From contig MU631614.1 of the NCBI GenBank assembly GCA_026770615.1, forward strand, positions 86,228 to 100,868: a DNA stretch of 14,641 nucleotides. The letters run 5' to 3'. Every line of letters begins with the position of its first letter. The first letter of the stretch is position 1. Both the position numbers and the translations under genes were made by a program. Shown here in pieces: positions 1 to 9,000 of this stretch. The notes beneath the pieces were generated by a model. The model had not been told where the DNA came from, searched no databases, and saw only the letters and a program-made list of their open reading frames with translations. This stretch comes from Pavlovales sp. CCMP2436. Taxonomy: Eukaryota > Haptophyta > Pavlovophyceae > Pavlovales.

Positions 1-1040
1 CTGCAGCCGTCTTCTTATATTGCTATGTTATGTTATAATGCCACGTCTACCGCCTAGGGTGCAGTCTATTAATAGAACTATATGACATCGCATTATTTAA
101 ACTTAAATGTTCCGCACACGCATTTGGCCCCTTTAGGTGGGCACCCTTCGGTTAAGTTGGTTTGGTCCCGCAAGCTTACTGAGTAACCAGGCTGAGGGGG
201 GGGGGTATCTGTGTGCTCGGGGAATGGTCCTGGACATGTCTGGGATACCCTCTTCTGGGATAGACGTCCTAATCAGAAATCCTTTCATTTTATTCCGCTC
301 TAGCCCCCCCCTCCCCCCCCCCTTCCCCCCCATCTCCCCGCCCCCTTTTTTTTGTGCACAGGTGCGGCGCAAGCGACTCGAGCGCTTTGGCTAAAAATGG
401 ACACACTTGCGCACACCTACAGGCGCGGCATGTGCGCCGGCGAGCTGCAGTTCGAGACGAGCGAGAGGCAGCAGCGGCCGGTCAGCGCGCGCTAGTCAAA
501 GAGGCGTCGATTGTCGTGTGTCTGATCAGCCTTGCGGTGGGGACGGTGTCCGTGTGCTCTGCAAAGGTCCCTTGATCCGAGTATTTTCTCAACGCTTGGG
601 TCCGGTAGAAACCTGTCAGGGGATGGACGTATGTATAGATATTTACACACACTGGCGGCGACGACGGCAATCTCGACGAGTGGGCCAAGAGCGCATACCA
701 CCTCCGACGGGAGACCCGGTCGGTGTTCGACGTATAGACGCGCTTTTAATATATGTTCAGCTAAAAACTCGACGGGAGACGCAGTTGGTTTTCGACGCTT
801 TGACATGCTGCCTGGGTGACCGAGCGATGTCGCGCCCACACGCTTGGAGTTCACCTGAAAATGCTTGGAACCCATCGTCTGCTGCCCCACCTTAAGTTGG
901 TCGACTAGTCGTTACAAAACGAAATAGACATTATCGAGCACGAATAAATATTTAGGATTAGCTTAACGTACTTCTGCTTTACCCTGCCAGCTCACGATGG
1001 TTTGGGAAACACTCAAAGCACACCGGTTGCGCGTGCTCCT
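1..1040. other. No gene recognised; poly-C tract with an acceptor-like AG
   Basis: I see no convincing gene here. The open frames on both strands have no recognisable motif and mutually overlap, as expected of GC-rich non-coding sequence. The notable element is a long pyrimidine run (about 301-355, mostly C in blocks of 7-10, then eight T) followed by GTGCACAG ending at 361. This resembles a polypyrimidine tract plus 3' splice acceptor, but no matching exon can be shown. An AATAAA-type hexamer occurs near 943 without an associated gene. Confidence 0.5.
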
Positions 1041-1115
1041 CGCGCCTACGCCGCCGCCTGCGCATTCGTCTTCTCCACGAGCGTTTGCTTGCTCGCCGCC
1101 GCAGCTGCGATGTAG

Positions 1116-1386
<271 letters not shown>

Positions 1387-1791
1387 GGACAAGTGTATGG
1401 GTCCCGATAGAAAACATCGGACTCCATATTGAGGGACAGGTCCAGGACTGAGGCGTCGGAAGGGGTGACATTCGTTTAAAAAAGATTTTTTTTGAAAGAG
1501 GGAGGGATTGTTTGGCCAGGAAATCGTACTGGTTTATGCGTTTCAGAGGCATAATTGGAGGGGGTTCCGAGGGTGGCGAGGGAGGGGGGTCCGGGGGTTT
1601 GAGTGATTATACATACGGAAATTGAATTAAGGGTCTTTTGAGCACTCTGCAGGCGCGAGTCCAAACTAAAAAAATATATGCTCTATGTGTACGTGACTTG
1701 GGTTTTGAGTGGGGTCAGAGTTGGGCTAAGCCGGGAAATTGCTGGAAGGCGCGGGCTGGGCGCTGCACGTTAAATATTTTATTATATTGGT
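1387..1791. other. Intergenic, no gene recognised
   Basis: Unique, moderately G-rich sequence between the microsatellite and the foldback element. Open frames are short and without recognisable motifs. The first about 65 bases look like a diverged copy of the sequence between the two AT blocks. Nothing else can be supported. Confidence 0.5.
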
Positions 1792-2328
1792 TACAATAGA
1801 ATTCAGCTCGGTTCGGAATTTGGACCCTACTTTTTGCAAATGTGCGGGTGGTTTAGCTATTTTGCGGGTGGTTTAGCTATTTTTCAGGTGGTTTAGCATT
1901 TTTGGACCTACTTGGTCATTCATTGGCTGCTGCTACGTAAACACTCCGCAAAAACGCAAAAATGCGCATAACGTGCAAAACGCACAAATGCACACGGTTT
2001 TTCGCGAAATAGGTTTCGGCATTTTCAGCGGCGACCCGCTTGTTTTGCGGTTTTGCATTTTTTCGTTTTCAGGGAGAGATTACTTTTTAGCAGCTACCAA
2101 TGAAATGCTGGAATTGGTTTCTTGAAATCACCTACTCGGGATTCAATGGCTGCTGCTTAAAGTAATCTCCCAAAACGCAAAAACGCAAATCGCGATTCCG
2201 AACCGCGTTTGGAGGGGAGATTATTATTTCGTCATTTCTAAGCTTTTCCATATCTACACTTATTGGAATAAACGCACAATCTCCCCTCAAACGCGATCCG
2301 ATTCCGAACCGAGCTGAATTTTATTGTA
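1792..2328. mobile_element. MITE-like non-autonomous element with 28-bp TIRs
   Basis: Positions 1792-1819 and 2301-2328 are inverted complements over 28 bases with one mismatch. Both outer ends read TA, so the ends fit a TA target-site duplication as made by Tc1/mariner-type transposases; the family assignment is inference. The 537-bp interior has no coding capacity. It contains three copies of a 20-21-bp motif built on GCGGGTGGTTTAGC (1843-1903). Two inner inverted pairs are present (2072-2102 with 2143-2171, and 2204-2222 with 2277-2295), and a GGCTGCTGCT motif recurs near 1924 and 2147. The strand could fold into nested hairpins, as foldback MITEs do. A transposase source is not in the window. 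Confidence 0.75.
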
Positions 2329-2768
2329 GGGTGGACCGCGCATCTAACGCTAGATCTCCGGTTGCCCGTCAGACGGAGCGGCGGGGTGCCGGGCGGGGTC
2401 TTCAGGTGGTCCTTGGAACCGGGCAGAGGTCGGGGGGGGTCCGGGTGAGCTAGGCCGAGACCGACATCTCGGTTCGCACGGGCTATTTCCTTCGATGCGC
2501 AAGCGCGAAAGGCTGATGCCATCTACACGAATCTACGCGGTTCTAAGCTAGGCATTGCCTCCTTTAGTTACAGGTTGCATTAGTCATTGCCGTGGAGTAA
2601 TGGGGGCTGTCTGGCGTTTACCTGAGCAAGGCTCCAGGCTTGGGCACATAGGCAGCACAAATAGGCACGCGGCATAGAGTGCGCCGACAGCCGCCCAGCC
2701 GCGGTGGGCGTGTAGGAGGGGCCGAGCGCGGTGGGCGTGTAGGGGCCGAGCGCGGTGGGGCCGGGGGG
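2329..2768. other. GC-rich spacer with a short tandem repeat
   Basis: No gene recognised. Just before the end of the minus-strand pseudogene lies a short tandem array: unit GCGGTGGGCGTGTAGG plus GGCCGAGC at 2701-2727, a second copy at 2728-2751 and a partial third at 2752-2760 (period 24-27). Confidence 0.5.
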
Positions 2769-3439
2769 CTAGAGCGAATCGTTGCCGTCCGGCAGCAGCG
2801 ACTCGTCCGGCAGGTCCGAATCGTAGGACTTGGATGAGTCGGACATTAGATCGACATCGGGGGGGCGAGGGGGAGAGCGGAGGGGTTGCCGGCCAGCATT
2901 ATCTGCGGGTCCCACTCGTCGACGACCATGACGGGTATGTCAGCGAAGTGGAGGAGCGAAGCGCGGTTGTGGGCGCACGAAGTAGTCGACATGCAAGGCG
3001 AGGGTGTCGTCGCGGCGCTTGGAGACTTCGAGCGCAAATCGTAAAACTGTTGGTACCACTCGAGCGCGTCGACGAACAGGTTTGTCTTGAGGACGGCCAT
3101 GTAGACAAAGCCGCGGCGCTGCACCTTGTAGAGCACACGGCAGCCGTTGTCGCCCATGCCGTTGATGTAAAGTGCGTGCAACATCGCAGCCGCCTTCTCG
3201 TCGATCTTCGAGTCGACCGGCAAGTTCGTGAGTGCACCTAGCATCCACGACGCCGAGCTGATCTCGAAGTTGACCGCGGGCACGTTGTCGTCCACCATGT
3301 GCATGTAGCAGAAGTAGACCTCCGCGTACATGACCTCGTCGGGGACGGCGATCTTGCGCGCGCACGAGATGAGTAGCTGCGTGAACATTTAGGTCGGCTT
3401 GAGGCGGGAGAGGTCGTGGTGCGCCAGGATGTGGGCCAT
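2769..3439 (-). pseudogene. Unidentified protein gene, broken by a stop and frameshifts
   Basis: I do not recognise the family. The minus-strand frame opens with ATG at 3439, meets an in-frame TAA (3391-3389) after 16 codons, and continues directly in the same frame as a 180-residue open stretch. It looks protein-like: mixed aromatic and hydrophobic segments (EVYFCYMHMVDD, VLYKVQRRGFVYMAVLKTNL, ALEWYQQFYD) rather than repeat translation. In the middle (about 2940-3040) an alternative frame looks more protein-like, suggesting compensating indels. Near the C-terminus a run of seven C (about 2859-2865) shifts the frame; the next frame gives an acidic, serine-rich tail (SDSSKSYDSDLPDESLLPD) that stops at 2769. 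It may be a host gene or an old transposon gene. Homopolymer sequencing error is an alternative cause of at least the last shift. Confidence 0.5.
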
Positions 3440-3684
3440 GAGATATATATTCATATATTCATATTTTAAAAAATATATAGTGTTAAAATCGAATCCGTGA
3501 CCGGTTCGCGAGGCAATTTTGTCGGACAAGTCCATTTAACTAATAAGAATGGTTTAAGACTTATTTAAGCAATTCCGTACTTATTAACTAGATTACTTTT
3601 TTGAATTTTTAAGCGATCACATACAAGAGAAGACATGACGATATGACTTGTTCAAGCGGTTACATACGCCTTCTCTCGTGACGT
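3440..3684. other. AT-rich spacer between two minus-strand pseudogenes
   Basis: AT-rich, no open frame of note. It includes an ATATATATTCATATATTC stretch immediately upstream of the 3439 start, which could serve as a TATA-like region for the minus-strand gene, but this is only suggestive. Confidence 0.35.
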
Positions 3685-4130
3685 TTACAGAATTTCGTCA
3701 ATCTTCATGACGCTCCCTAACGTGTTTCTGGCCCTCGTAGACTTGCTCGCGGCCTTGTAGAGCGCGAGCTCGAACTCACGCTGCGTCGCCGGGTCGTCAG
3801 GCGCCTACGCCGCGATCCAGATCTCGTGGGCGAGGCCCGCCTTTCCGTGGAAGCGCAGCGTCGCCAATGCGACGGCGAACAACATCGTCGCCATGTTCGC
3901 GCGCCCTCGCCCTCGCGCACAGGCGGGACCGAGGCGCGCAACTCGAGGGCCACGAGGTCCGCAGCCTCGGAGATGGCGGCGCGGATGATCCGCAGGCTTG
4001 CCGGGCCGGAGCCCAGGTCGACCATCGAGACGAGGACGGGCTTCTGCCCGCCGTGGCGAGCGCCAGGTCGACCTCAACTACGACGGGAAGCAGGGCCCCG
4101 TCGTCGTAGCGATATCTATGGGCTGCCACA
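3685..4130 (-). pseudogene. Unidentified GC-rich reading frame, frameshifted, with an in-frame stop
   Basis: I do not recognise the family. Protein-like segments appear successively in three minus-strand frames: one around 4130-4045 (HRYRYDDGALLPVVVEVDL), a second around 4045-3905 (PVLVSMVDLGSGPASLRII, then an Ala/Leu-rich helix-like stretch), and a third from about 3900 (NMATMLFAVALATLRFHGKA, then GLAHEIWIAA). The third meets TAG at 3807-3805 and continues in frame (DDPATQREFELALYKAASK) to TAA at 3687-3685. The continuity of sensible sequence across the breaks suggests one decayed gene. It is transcribed in the same direction as the 2769-3439 pseudogene, 250 bases upstream of it, so both may belong to one old element or host locus. 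Confidence 0.4.
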
Positions 4131-4567
4131 CCTGCTAATAGCATCGAGCGCGCGGGACGTGCTCGCAGACACAACTCCAAGGTTGCTGACCGCGCTTGCG
4201 GAACATTGCGCGAGCCGCCTGAGGCGTGAGTGGGGGTGGGGACGCGCTCGCTGGTGTTGGACAATCGCCTCGTCGCCGCCACCCGGCGGACGTAGCGCGT
4301 GGCGCGGGCGTGCGCTCGTCATCACGCGCACCGAGCAAACGCTCCCAATCGGCACCAGACCGTCCTCCGCCAATGATAATTGAAATTTGGTATGGGACGA
4401 CCTGTCCCAGTCTGACTCATTCACGTTCTGTTAAAGGCGACAAGTATTCTGTGGGCTGAATACGGCTAAAAAACGGCCGGAATGGGCTGGTCCGATGGTC
4501 AGCGACCCGTAGACGGCCGGCCTGTCGATGCGCATGACGCGATGGGCGGTGATGCGTTGATGGTGTG
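4131..4567. other. Spacer, no gene recognised
   Basis: GC-rich up to about 4365, then mixed composition. Several overlapping frames are open on both strands, but none shows motifs or sustained protein-like character. The upstream part of the 3685-4130 pseudogene may extend into it. Confidence 0.35.
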
Positions 4568-4725
4568 ATGGGTTTCTTGAAAAGTAGTCCGTGGGCGAAT
4601 TTTGGTGATGCGGTGATGCGGTGAATGGGTTCCTCGAGAAGAATTCCGTGAGCGATTTTTGGTGATGCGGTGATGCGGTGATGGGTTCCTGCAGAAGTAT
4701 TCCGTAAGCGATTTTTGGTGATGCG
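4568..4725 (+). repeat. Three tandem 56-57-bp repeats (left arm)
   Basis: Three direct copies start at 4568, 4625 and 4681 (period 57 then 56). Each begins ATGGGTT, contains a TCCGTgrGCGA-like core and ends with TTTTTGGTGATGCGGTGATGCGG. The third copy is shorter at its end. The same unit occurs in opposite orientation at 4889-5020, so the two arrays form a large imperfect inverted repeat. Confidence 0.85.
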
Positions 4726-4888
4726 CGTAAAATCCCCCACCACCACCCATCACCAATGTTCGCGTACTGCGACCCCTACGGTAGACTCCCGTTTTTCGTG
4801 ATGCGATGATGCGTTTTATCCACAATTTTTTTTTTTTTTTTTCTTTTTTTCTTTTTTTGATTAAGGCACATGTGTCGCCGGACAGGAT
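4726..4888. other. Spacer between inverted repeat arrays, with a poly-T tract
   Basis: This would be the loop of the inverted arrangement. It contains further CACCACCCATCACCA and GTGATGCGATGATGCG fragments of the repeat unit and a long T-rich run at about 4826-4859. No gene is seen. Confidence 0.6.
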
Positions 4889-5020
4889 CGTCCACGGAAT
4901 ATATTTTCAGGAACCCATCACCGCATCACCGCATCACCAAAAATCGCCCACGGACTACTTCTCTAGGAACCCATCACCACATCACCGCATCACCAAAAGT
5001 CGCCCACGGAATACTTCTCG
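4889..5020 (-). repeat. Inverted copies of the 56-57-bp repeat (right arm)
   Basis: About two and a half units, reverse-complement to the array at 4568-4725: GGAACCCATCACCGCATCAC blocks near 4911 and 4967 are separated by AAAATCGCCCACGGA and a TACTTCTC core. The short frames translated from this region merely reflect the repeat. Confidence 0.85.
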
Positions 5021-5212
5021 TGTGTGTATGTAGAGTGGTGCACAAGGACAGTGTTGGATTTGAAAGATTAAATATTGAATCCGCGTAGTATCCGTGCAGC
5101 TTTTCCGTGGTCCGCTGAATTTCGTTCAATTTTGCTGGATTTCCGTAGGTTTCATGTTTAGTCTCAGATGAGCGCCTGAGGCCAGGGTTAAGGTGGGGTC
5201 GGGGATGAGGTT

Positions 5213-5600
5213 CGATTGTCCTCGTTCTTAGTGGGTAGTTCAGGTAGTGATTTGGGTGGTCTCGGTGTATTTTGGTGTGGATCGTTGTTTGGATAAGAAT
5301 ATCGACTGTCCTCGTGGTTAGTGGGGAGTTCAGGTAGTGATTTGGAGGTTTTGGTGTTGGTGCGAAGTGGGGCACAGTGGGTCTCGGTGGGTCTCGGTGC
5401 ATCTTGGGGGGTCTCGGTGTCCTGGTGCGTCGCGGGAGGCTCAGCAGGCGTCGTCGTAGCGTTTCGATTGCGGACACATGGGGCACGGGGGACACAGTGG
5501 ATGCTGGGGGGGAGGCTCGGGTGGCGGACACAGTGGGCATCGTCGTAGCGTTTCGATTGCGTACACATTGGATGCCGGGGAGGGCTCGGGCGGCGGGACG
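5213..5600. repeat. Diverged direct repeats of about 89-90 bp
   Basis: A segment beginning CGATTGTCCTCG at 5213 recurs at 5303 (CGACTGTCCTCG), each followed by a closely related GTTCAGGTAGTGATTTGG. A second pair, CGTCGTAGCGTTTCGATTGC, occurs at 5452 and 5541. Long Pro/Arg/Ser-rich frames on the minus strand here are open only because the repeat period is close to a multiple of three; I do not treat them as genes. Confidence 0.7.
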
Positions 5601-5660
5601 CGAGGGGGGCATGTGCGGACACGGGTGGGGCTCGGTCGGCGGCGAAGGGAACACGGACGG

Positions 5661-5800
5661 ACATGAAGGGAACACGGAAGGGCATGGGCGGGCACGGGCG
5701 GCGGGACATAAGGGAAACACGGAAGGGCATGGGCAACACGGGCGGCGGGACATGAGGGGAACACGGAAGGGCATGGGTGGGCATGGAAGGACACGGGCGT
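5661..5800. repeat. 44-45-bp minisatellite, three copies
   Basis: Copies start at 5661, 5706 and 5750 with the shared core ACATgAgGGgAACACGGAAGGGCATGGG (lower case varies). Purine-rich on the + strand. The units are separated by GGGC(A/G)-type linkers. Confidence 0.8.
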
Positions 5801-5841
5801 GCACGGGCGGACATCGTGGACGGAGCGATTTCAGAAAAACT

Positions 5842-5910
5842 GGGAGGCAAAGCACGCGAGAAAAACCGGGAGGCAAAGCACGCGAAAAAATCGGGAGGCA
5901 AAGCACGCGA
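5842..5910 (+). repeat. 25-26-bp tandem repeat, three copies, next to the viral block
   Basis: GGGAGGCAAAGCACGCGA occurs exactly at 5842-5859, 5868-5885 and 5893-5910. It is the last repeat before the polymerase remnant and could mark the end region of the inserted element. Terminal-repeat status cannot be shown because no matching copy was found on the right. Confidence 0.85.
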
Positions 5911-6097
5911 TGAGAAGCCTTCGATACACCTGGTTTCAGGTAAGGAGCAATTAAAGGAGCGAGGTAGCCTGAACGAGCAGCCCGGAACCCTCGCCATGCG
6001 TTTCATCGATCCGCGAATTATAATCTCAAGTACAGGGGATCGCGGGCAGTAAGAACGGCGGGTTTTGAGGCTGAGGCTGATTTTCCCAGCAAATTAC

Positions 6098-9000
6098 ATG
6101 CAAGCAATGGTTAAATTTTGGTTAAAATTACTATTGAAGGGCAAAAAAACGAGGCTCAGTTTCTTAACACGACGGTTTATTATTGCCCGCGATCCCTTGT
6201 ATGTTGATGCATTTGTTCCAAACGGAAATTGCACCGTGTATTCCCAGTCTCAATCTGAACAACGGGACGTAGCTGTGTTCGCAAGTAAGGTTAAGCGTGT
6301 TTTACATCCGGAACCGTCGATAGAAATGGCGGAGGTTCGCGACTGTTTGCACCAAAAGTTATATGGAAAAGCTTATACAATCGTGTTAAACGAGCTGATA
6401 ACTGCCGAATACGCAAAGCTTGCATTTATTGCTTTCAGAGTCCGCAAGTGTTACATGGAGGCGTCATACGTGATCAACGATATCCCTGAATTCGCATCAA
6501 TAGACCCGTATAAAGATGTATGGTGGAACATTTACAGCAATGCAAGAGAAGGAATCGGCACAATTATCAAAGGAAGTGACCGCGAAAAGTCACTCTTCAA
6601 GTTCTCGTGCAACAAGATTTATAACAGGTTCACTTACGTAGAAACAAACGAGCAATACGATTCTCCGAGTATGATGTTTGCCTGTGGAAGGACGTTCGAT
6701 ATGGAGGTCATGCCCTCCTCGCTAAACGATCCGGGAGGTAGCTACAGCCGAAGTACCGCAATGCTAAGAAGTGTCGCGTGAACACCAAAAATAAAGACGA
6801 GAAATGCTTTCTGTGGGCAAGCCTGGTGGCATTCGCAAAGGACAAAAATGCAGTCCACTTTGAGCGAGTAAGCGTACTTAAGAGATCCCAAGAAAAAATA
6901 ACGGTGCCCGAGAACGCAACGTTTCAGGTAGATGCGGTAGACATAGAGTTGTGGGAAAAGGTAAATCCAAAGCTGACATGGTTGCTGTACTCTCTCGGTA
7001 AAGAAGAAAATGACATTGTAGACATTCGCGTGGCCCCAGCGCCCCTTCAGCGCAAACGACGTCTGATAACTCTCCTTCTTCACAATGGCCACTATGTACA
7101 TGTTGGATCACTAGACGCGATGCTCTGCGTTGACGACGATACGCGCACATTCTCCCCGTGCTGCCACACCTTGTTTTACAAAAATAAAGCAGACCAAATG
7201 ATGAAAATGCAGGAGCATATTAAAAAGTGCAACGGAAGGGACCAGACTCGAATTATCCACAAAGATCAATTGGAAGACACAAGCACACCGTATGAGCGCG
7301 CCATGAAGATAACTGACCCGCAAGCTCGCAAAAAGGCTGTGGAGCAGACAAAATCGCTCAGGGACAAGGAACTGCTTGACCAAAAAGCACCAATAGTCGC
7401 TAACGCCGATTTTGAGGCCTCGGCGGTTCCAGGCGAACCACAAAAAGCCGTCTCGTTCAGAATGCTCCTGGTACACGCAGATGGAAGACCTAACAAGGTG
7501 TACGATTATCTGGGTGTCGATGCGCACGTTGTATTTGTCCGCAAGCTGATTGAGTTGCATTGCGAGTATAAAGAGTACCTCTTGCCTGCAGAACATCGTA
7601 TTTTCAAGGGACAGAAGCCAAGACAGTTCTTCTCTAAAACCAAGTGCTACATGTGCAAAGACGAGATTTCCGGATCAAACAAGCATCTTGATCACTCGCA
7701 CATAACGGGAGAGTACTTAGGAGCAGCATGCATGCAATGCAACTCACACCGTCGCCGCGACAAGTAGATATTGGTGTTTTTACACAACGGGAAGGGATAT
7801 GATACGCACCACGTGTGCTGGCTTTAGAGTCGTGCACGGATCTGATAAATAAGGTAGCCGACACCGATACAGATGAAGACGATAGTGAGCTTGCTGACAA
7901 CGTAGGTAAAATAAAAATCAGTGGAATGCCGCAGAACACCGAAAAATTAAAGACGTTAAACATCAGTTTTTTCAGCTGCCGCGACTCAATGGACTTCACG
8001 ATGCATTTACTCGACAACCTGATCAAGATGTGTCCGGGCGAGGCCAAGCGACGCATCCACATCGTCTCAGAGGATCACGTCAAAGCAAATTCGATCCCCG
8101 TTGAGCAAGTTTTCAACCAACTCAAGAAGAAAGGGGCATTCCCATACGAGTACGATTGGTTCAACAACCTCGAACAAGAAATCGACCCAGCGCACTTTCA
8201 GACGAAGCTTGACAGGGTTTTGATGTTACAGCGAGCGTGGACAGGATACAAACAAGCGAATCGTCGATCGCCAGAAATCTCGCGGCAAAGAACCTAGCGA
8301 TCAAGAACGAGGTTGAAGCACGCATTACCGAAACACAAGACCAGCTGAAAATAACGACCTACCGCAAGCTTCACGACCTTTACTTGGCGATCGATTTGGC
8401 CGGCTTAACGAACCTCCTGAAGGACTTAAGCAAGATGATCCGCAAGATGATCTACAAGGCTTTCAAGATAGACCCGATTCACACTTTTGGTCTCCCCATG
8501 CTTTCCAAGTTAATAGCGATTATGAAGATTCGCGAGACCAAGGATGTTACCGGTGTAGGTGAAATAGAGCTACTCAAGACCACTGACGAGTACAGATTCT
8601 TCGATGAAAGCAAACATGGTGGAATCGCGATGAGCAAGCAGCAGCACGCACTGGCGGAAAATCGACCTGGATTCGCGGACTAAAACGAAAATGAGCCAAC
8701 AACTCGATTTAAAAATAAGACTCAGTTGCTCTCTACGGGACTTGTCAGCACTTCGAACTCCTATACAGTGGCTTTTACGACTACACCGAGAAAGAGCTCG
8801 GCGAATTTGATCCAAACGACGAGAAGTGGGGTGGGCTCCCGAGCTCACCCGAGGACATCGACAAGCCAGACCGATGGCAGACGGATATCGGTTGTCATAT
8901 GGAGGCGGACTGAGAGATTCCCGAGCATCTGCACGATAAATTCAATTAACTGCCTCCGATGCCGACGCATGATTCTATACCGCGTGGGTGGCTCTTACCT

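Noticed and set aside
354..895. Several overlapping frames on both strands
   Set aside because: No motifs, no sustained protein-like composition, and mutual overlap in different phases.
4568..5020. CRISPR array
   Set aside because: Units are 56-57 bases without variable spacers, occur in both orientations and lie in eukaryote-like DNA with no cas genes.
4568..5020. Terminal inverted repeats of the viral element
   Set aside because: The two arms lie 160 bases apart on the same side of the viral block and no copy was seen on the right side.
4974..6006. Long minus-strand frames (310 and 272 codons) rich in Pro, Arg, Ser, Cys
   Set aside because: They overlap each other in different phases and run through the minisatellites; the sequence is translated repeat with no domain, so coding is unlikely.
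6742..7596. Minus-strand frames opposite the polymerase
   Set aside because: They are antisense shadows of the PolB segment that carries recognisable motifs on the plus strand.
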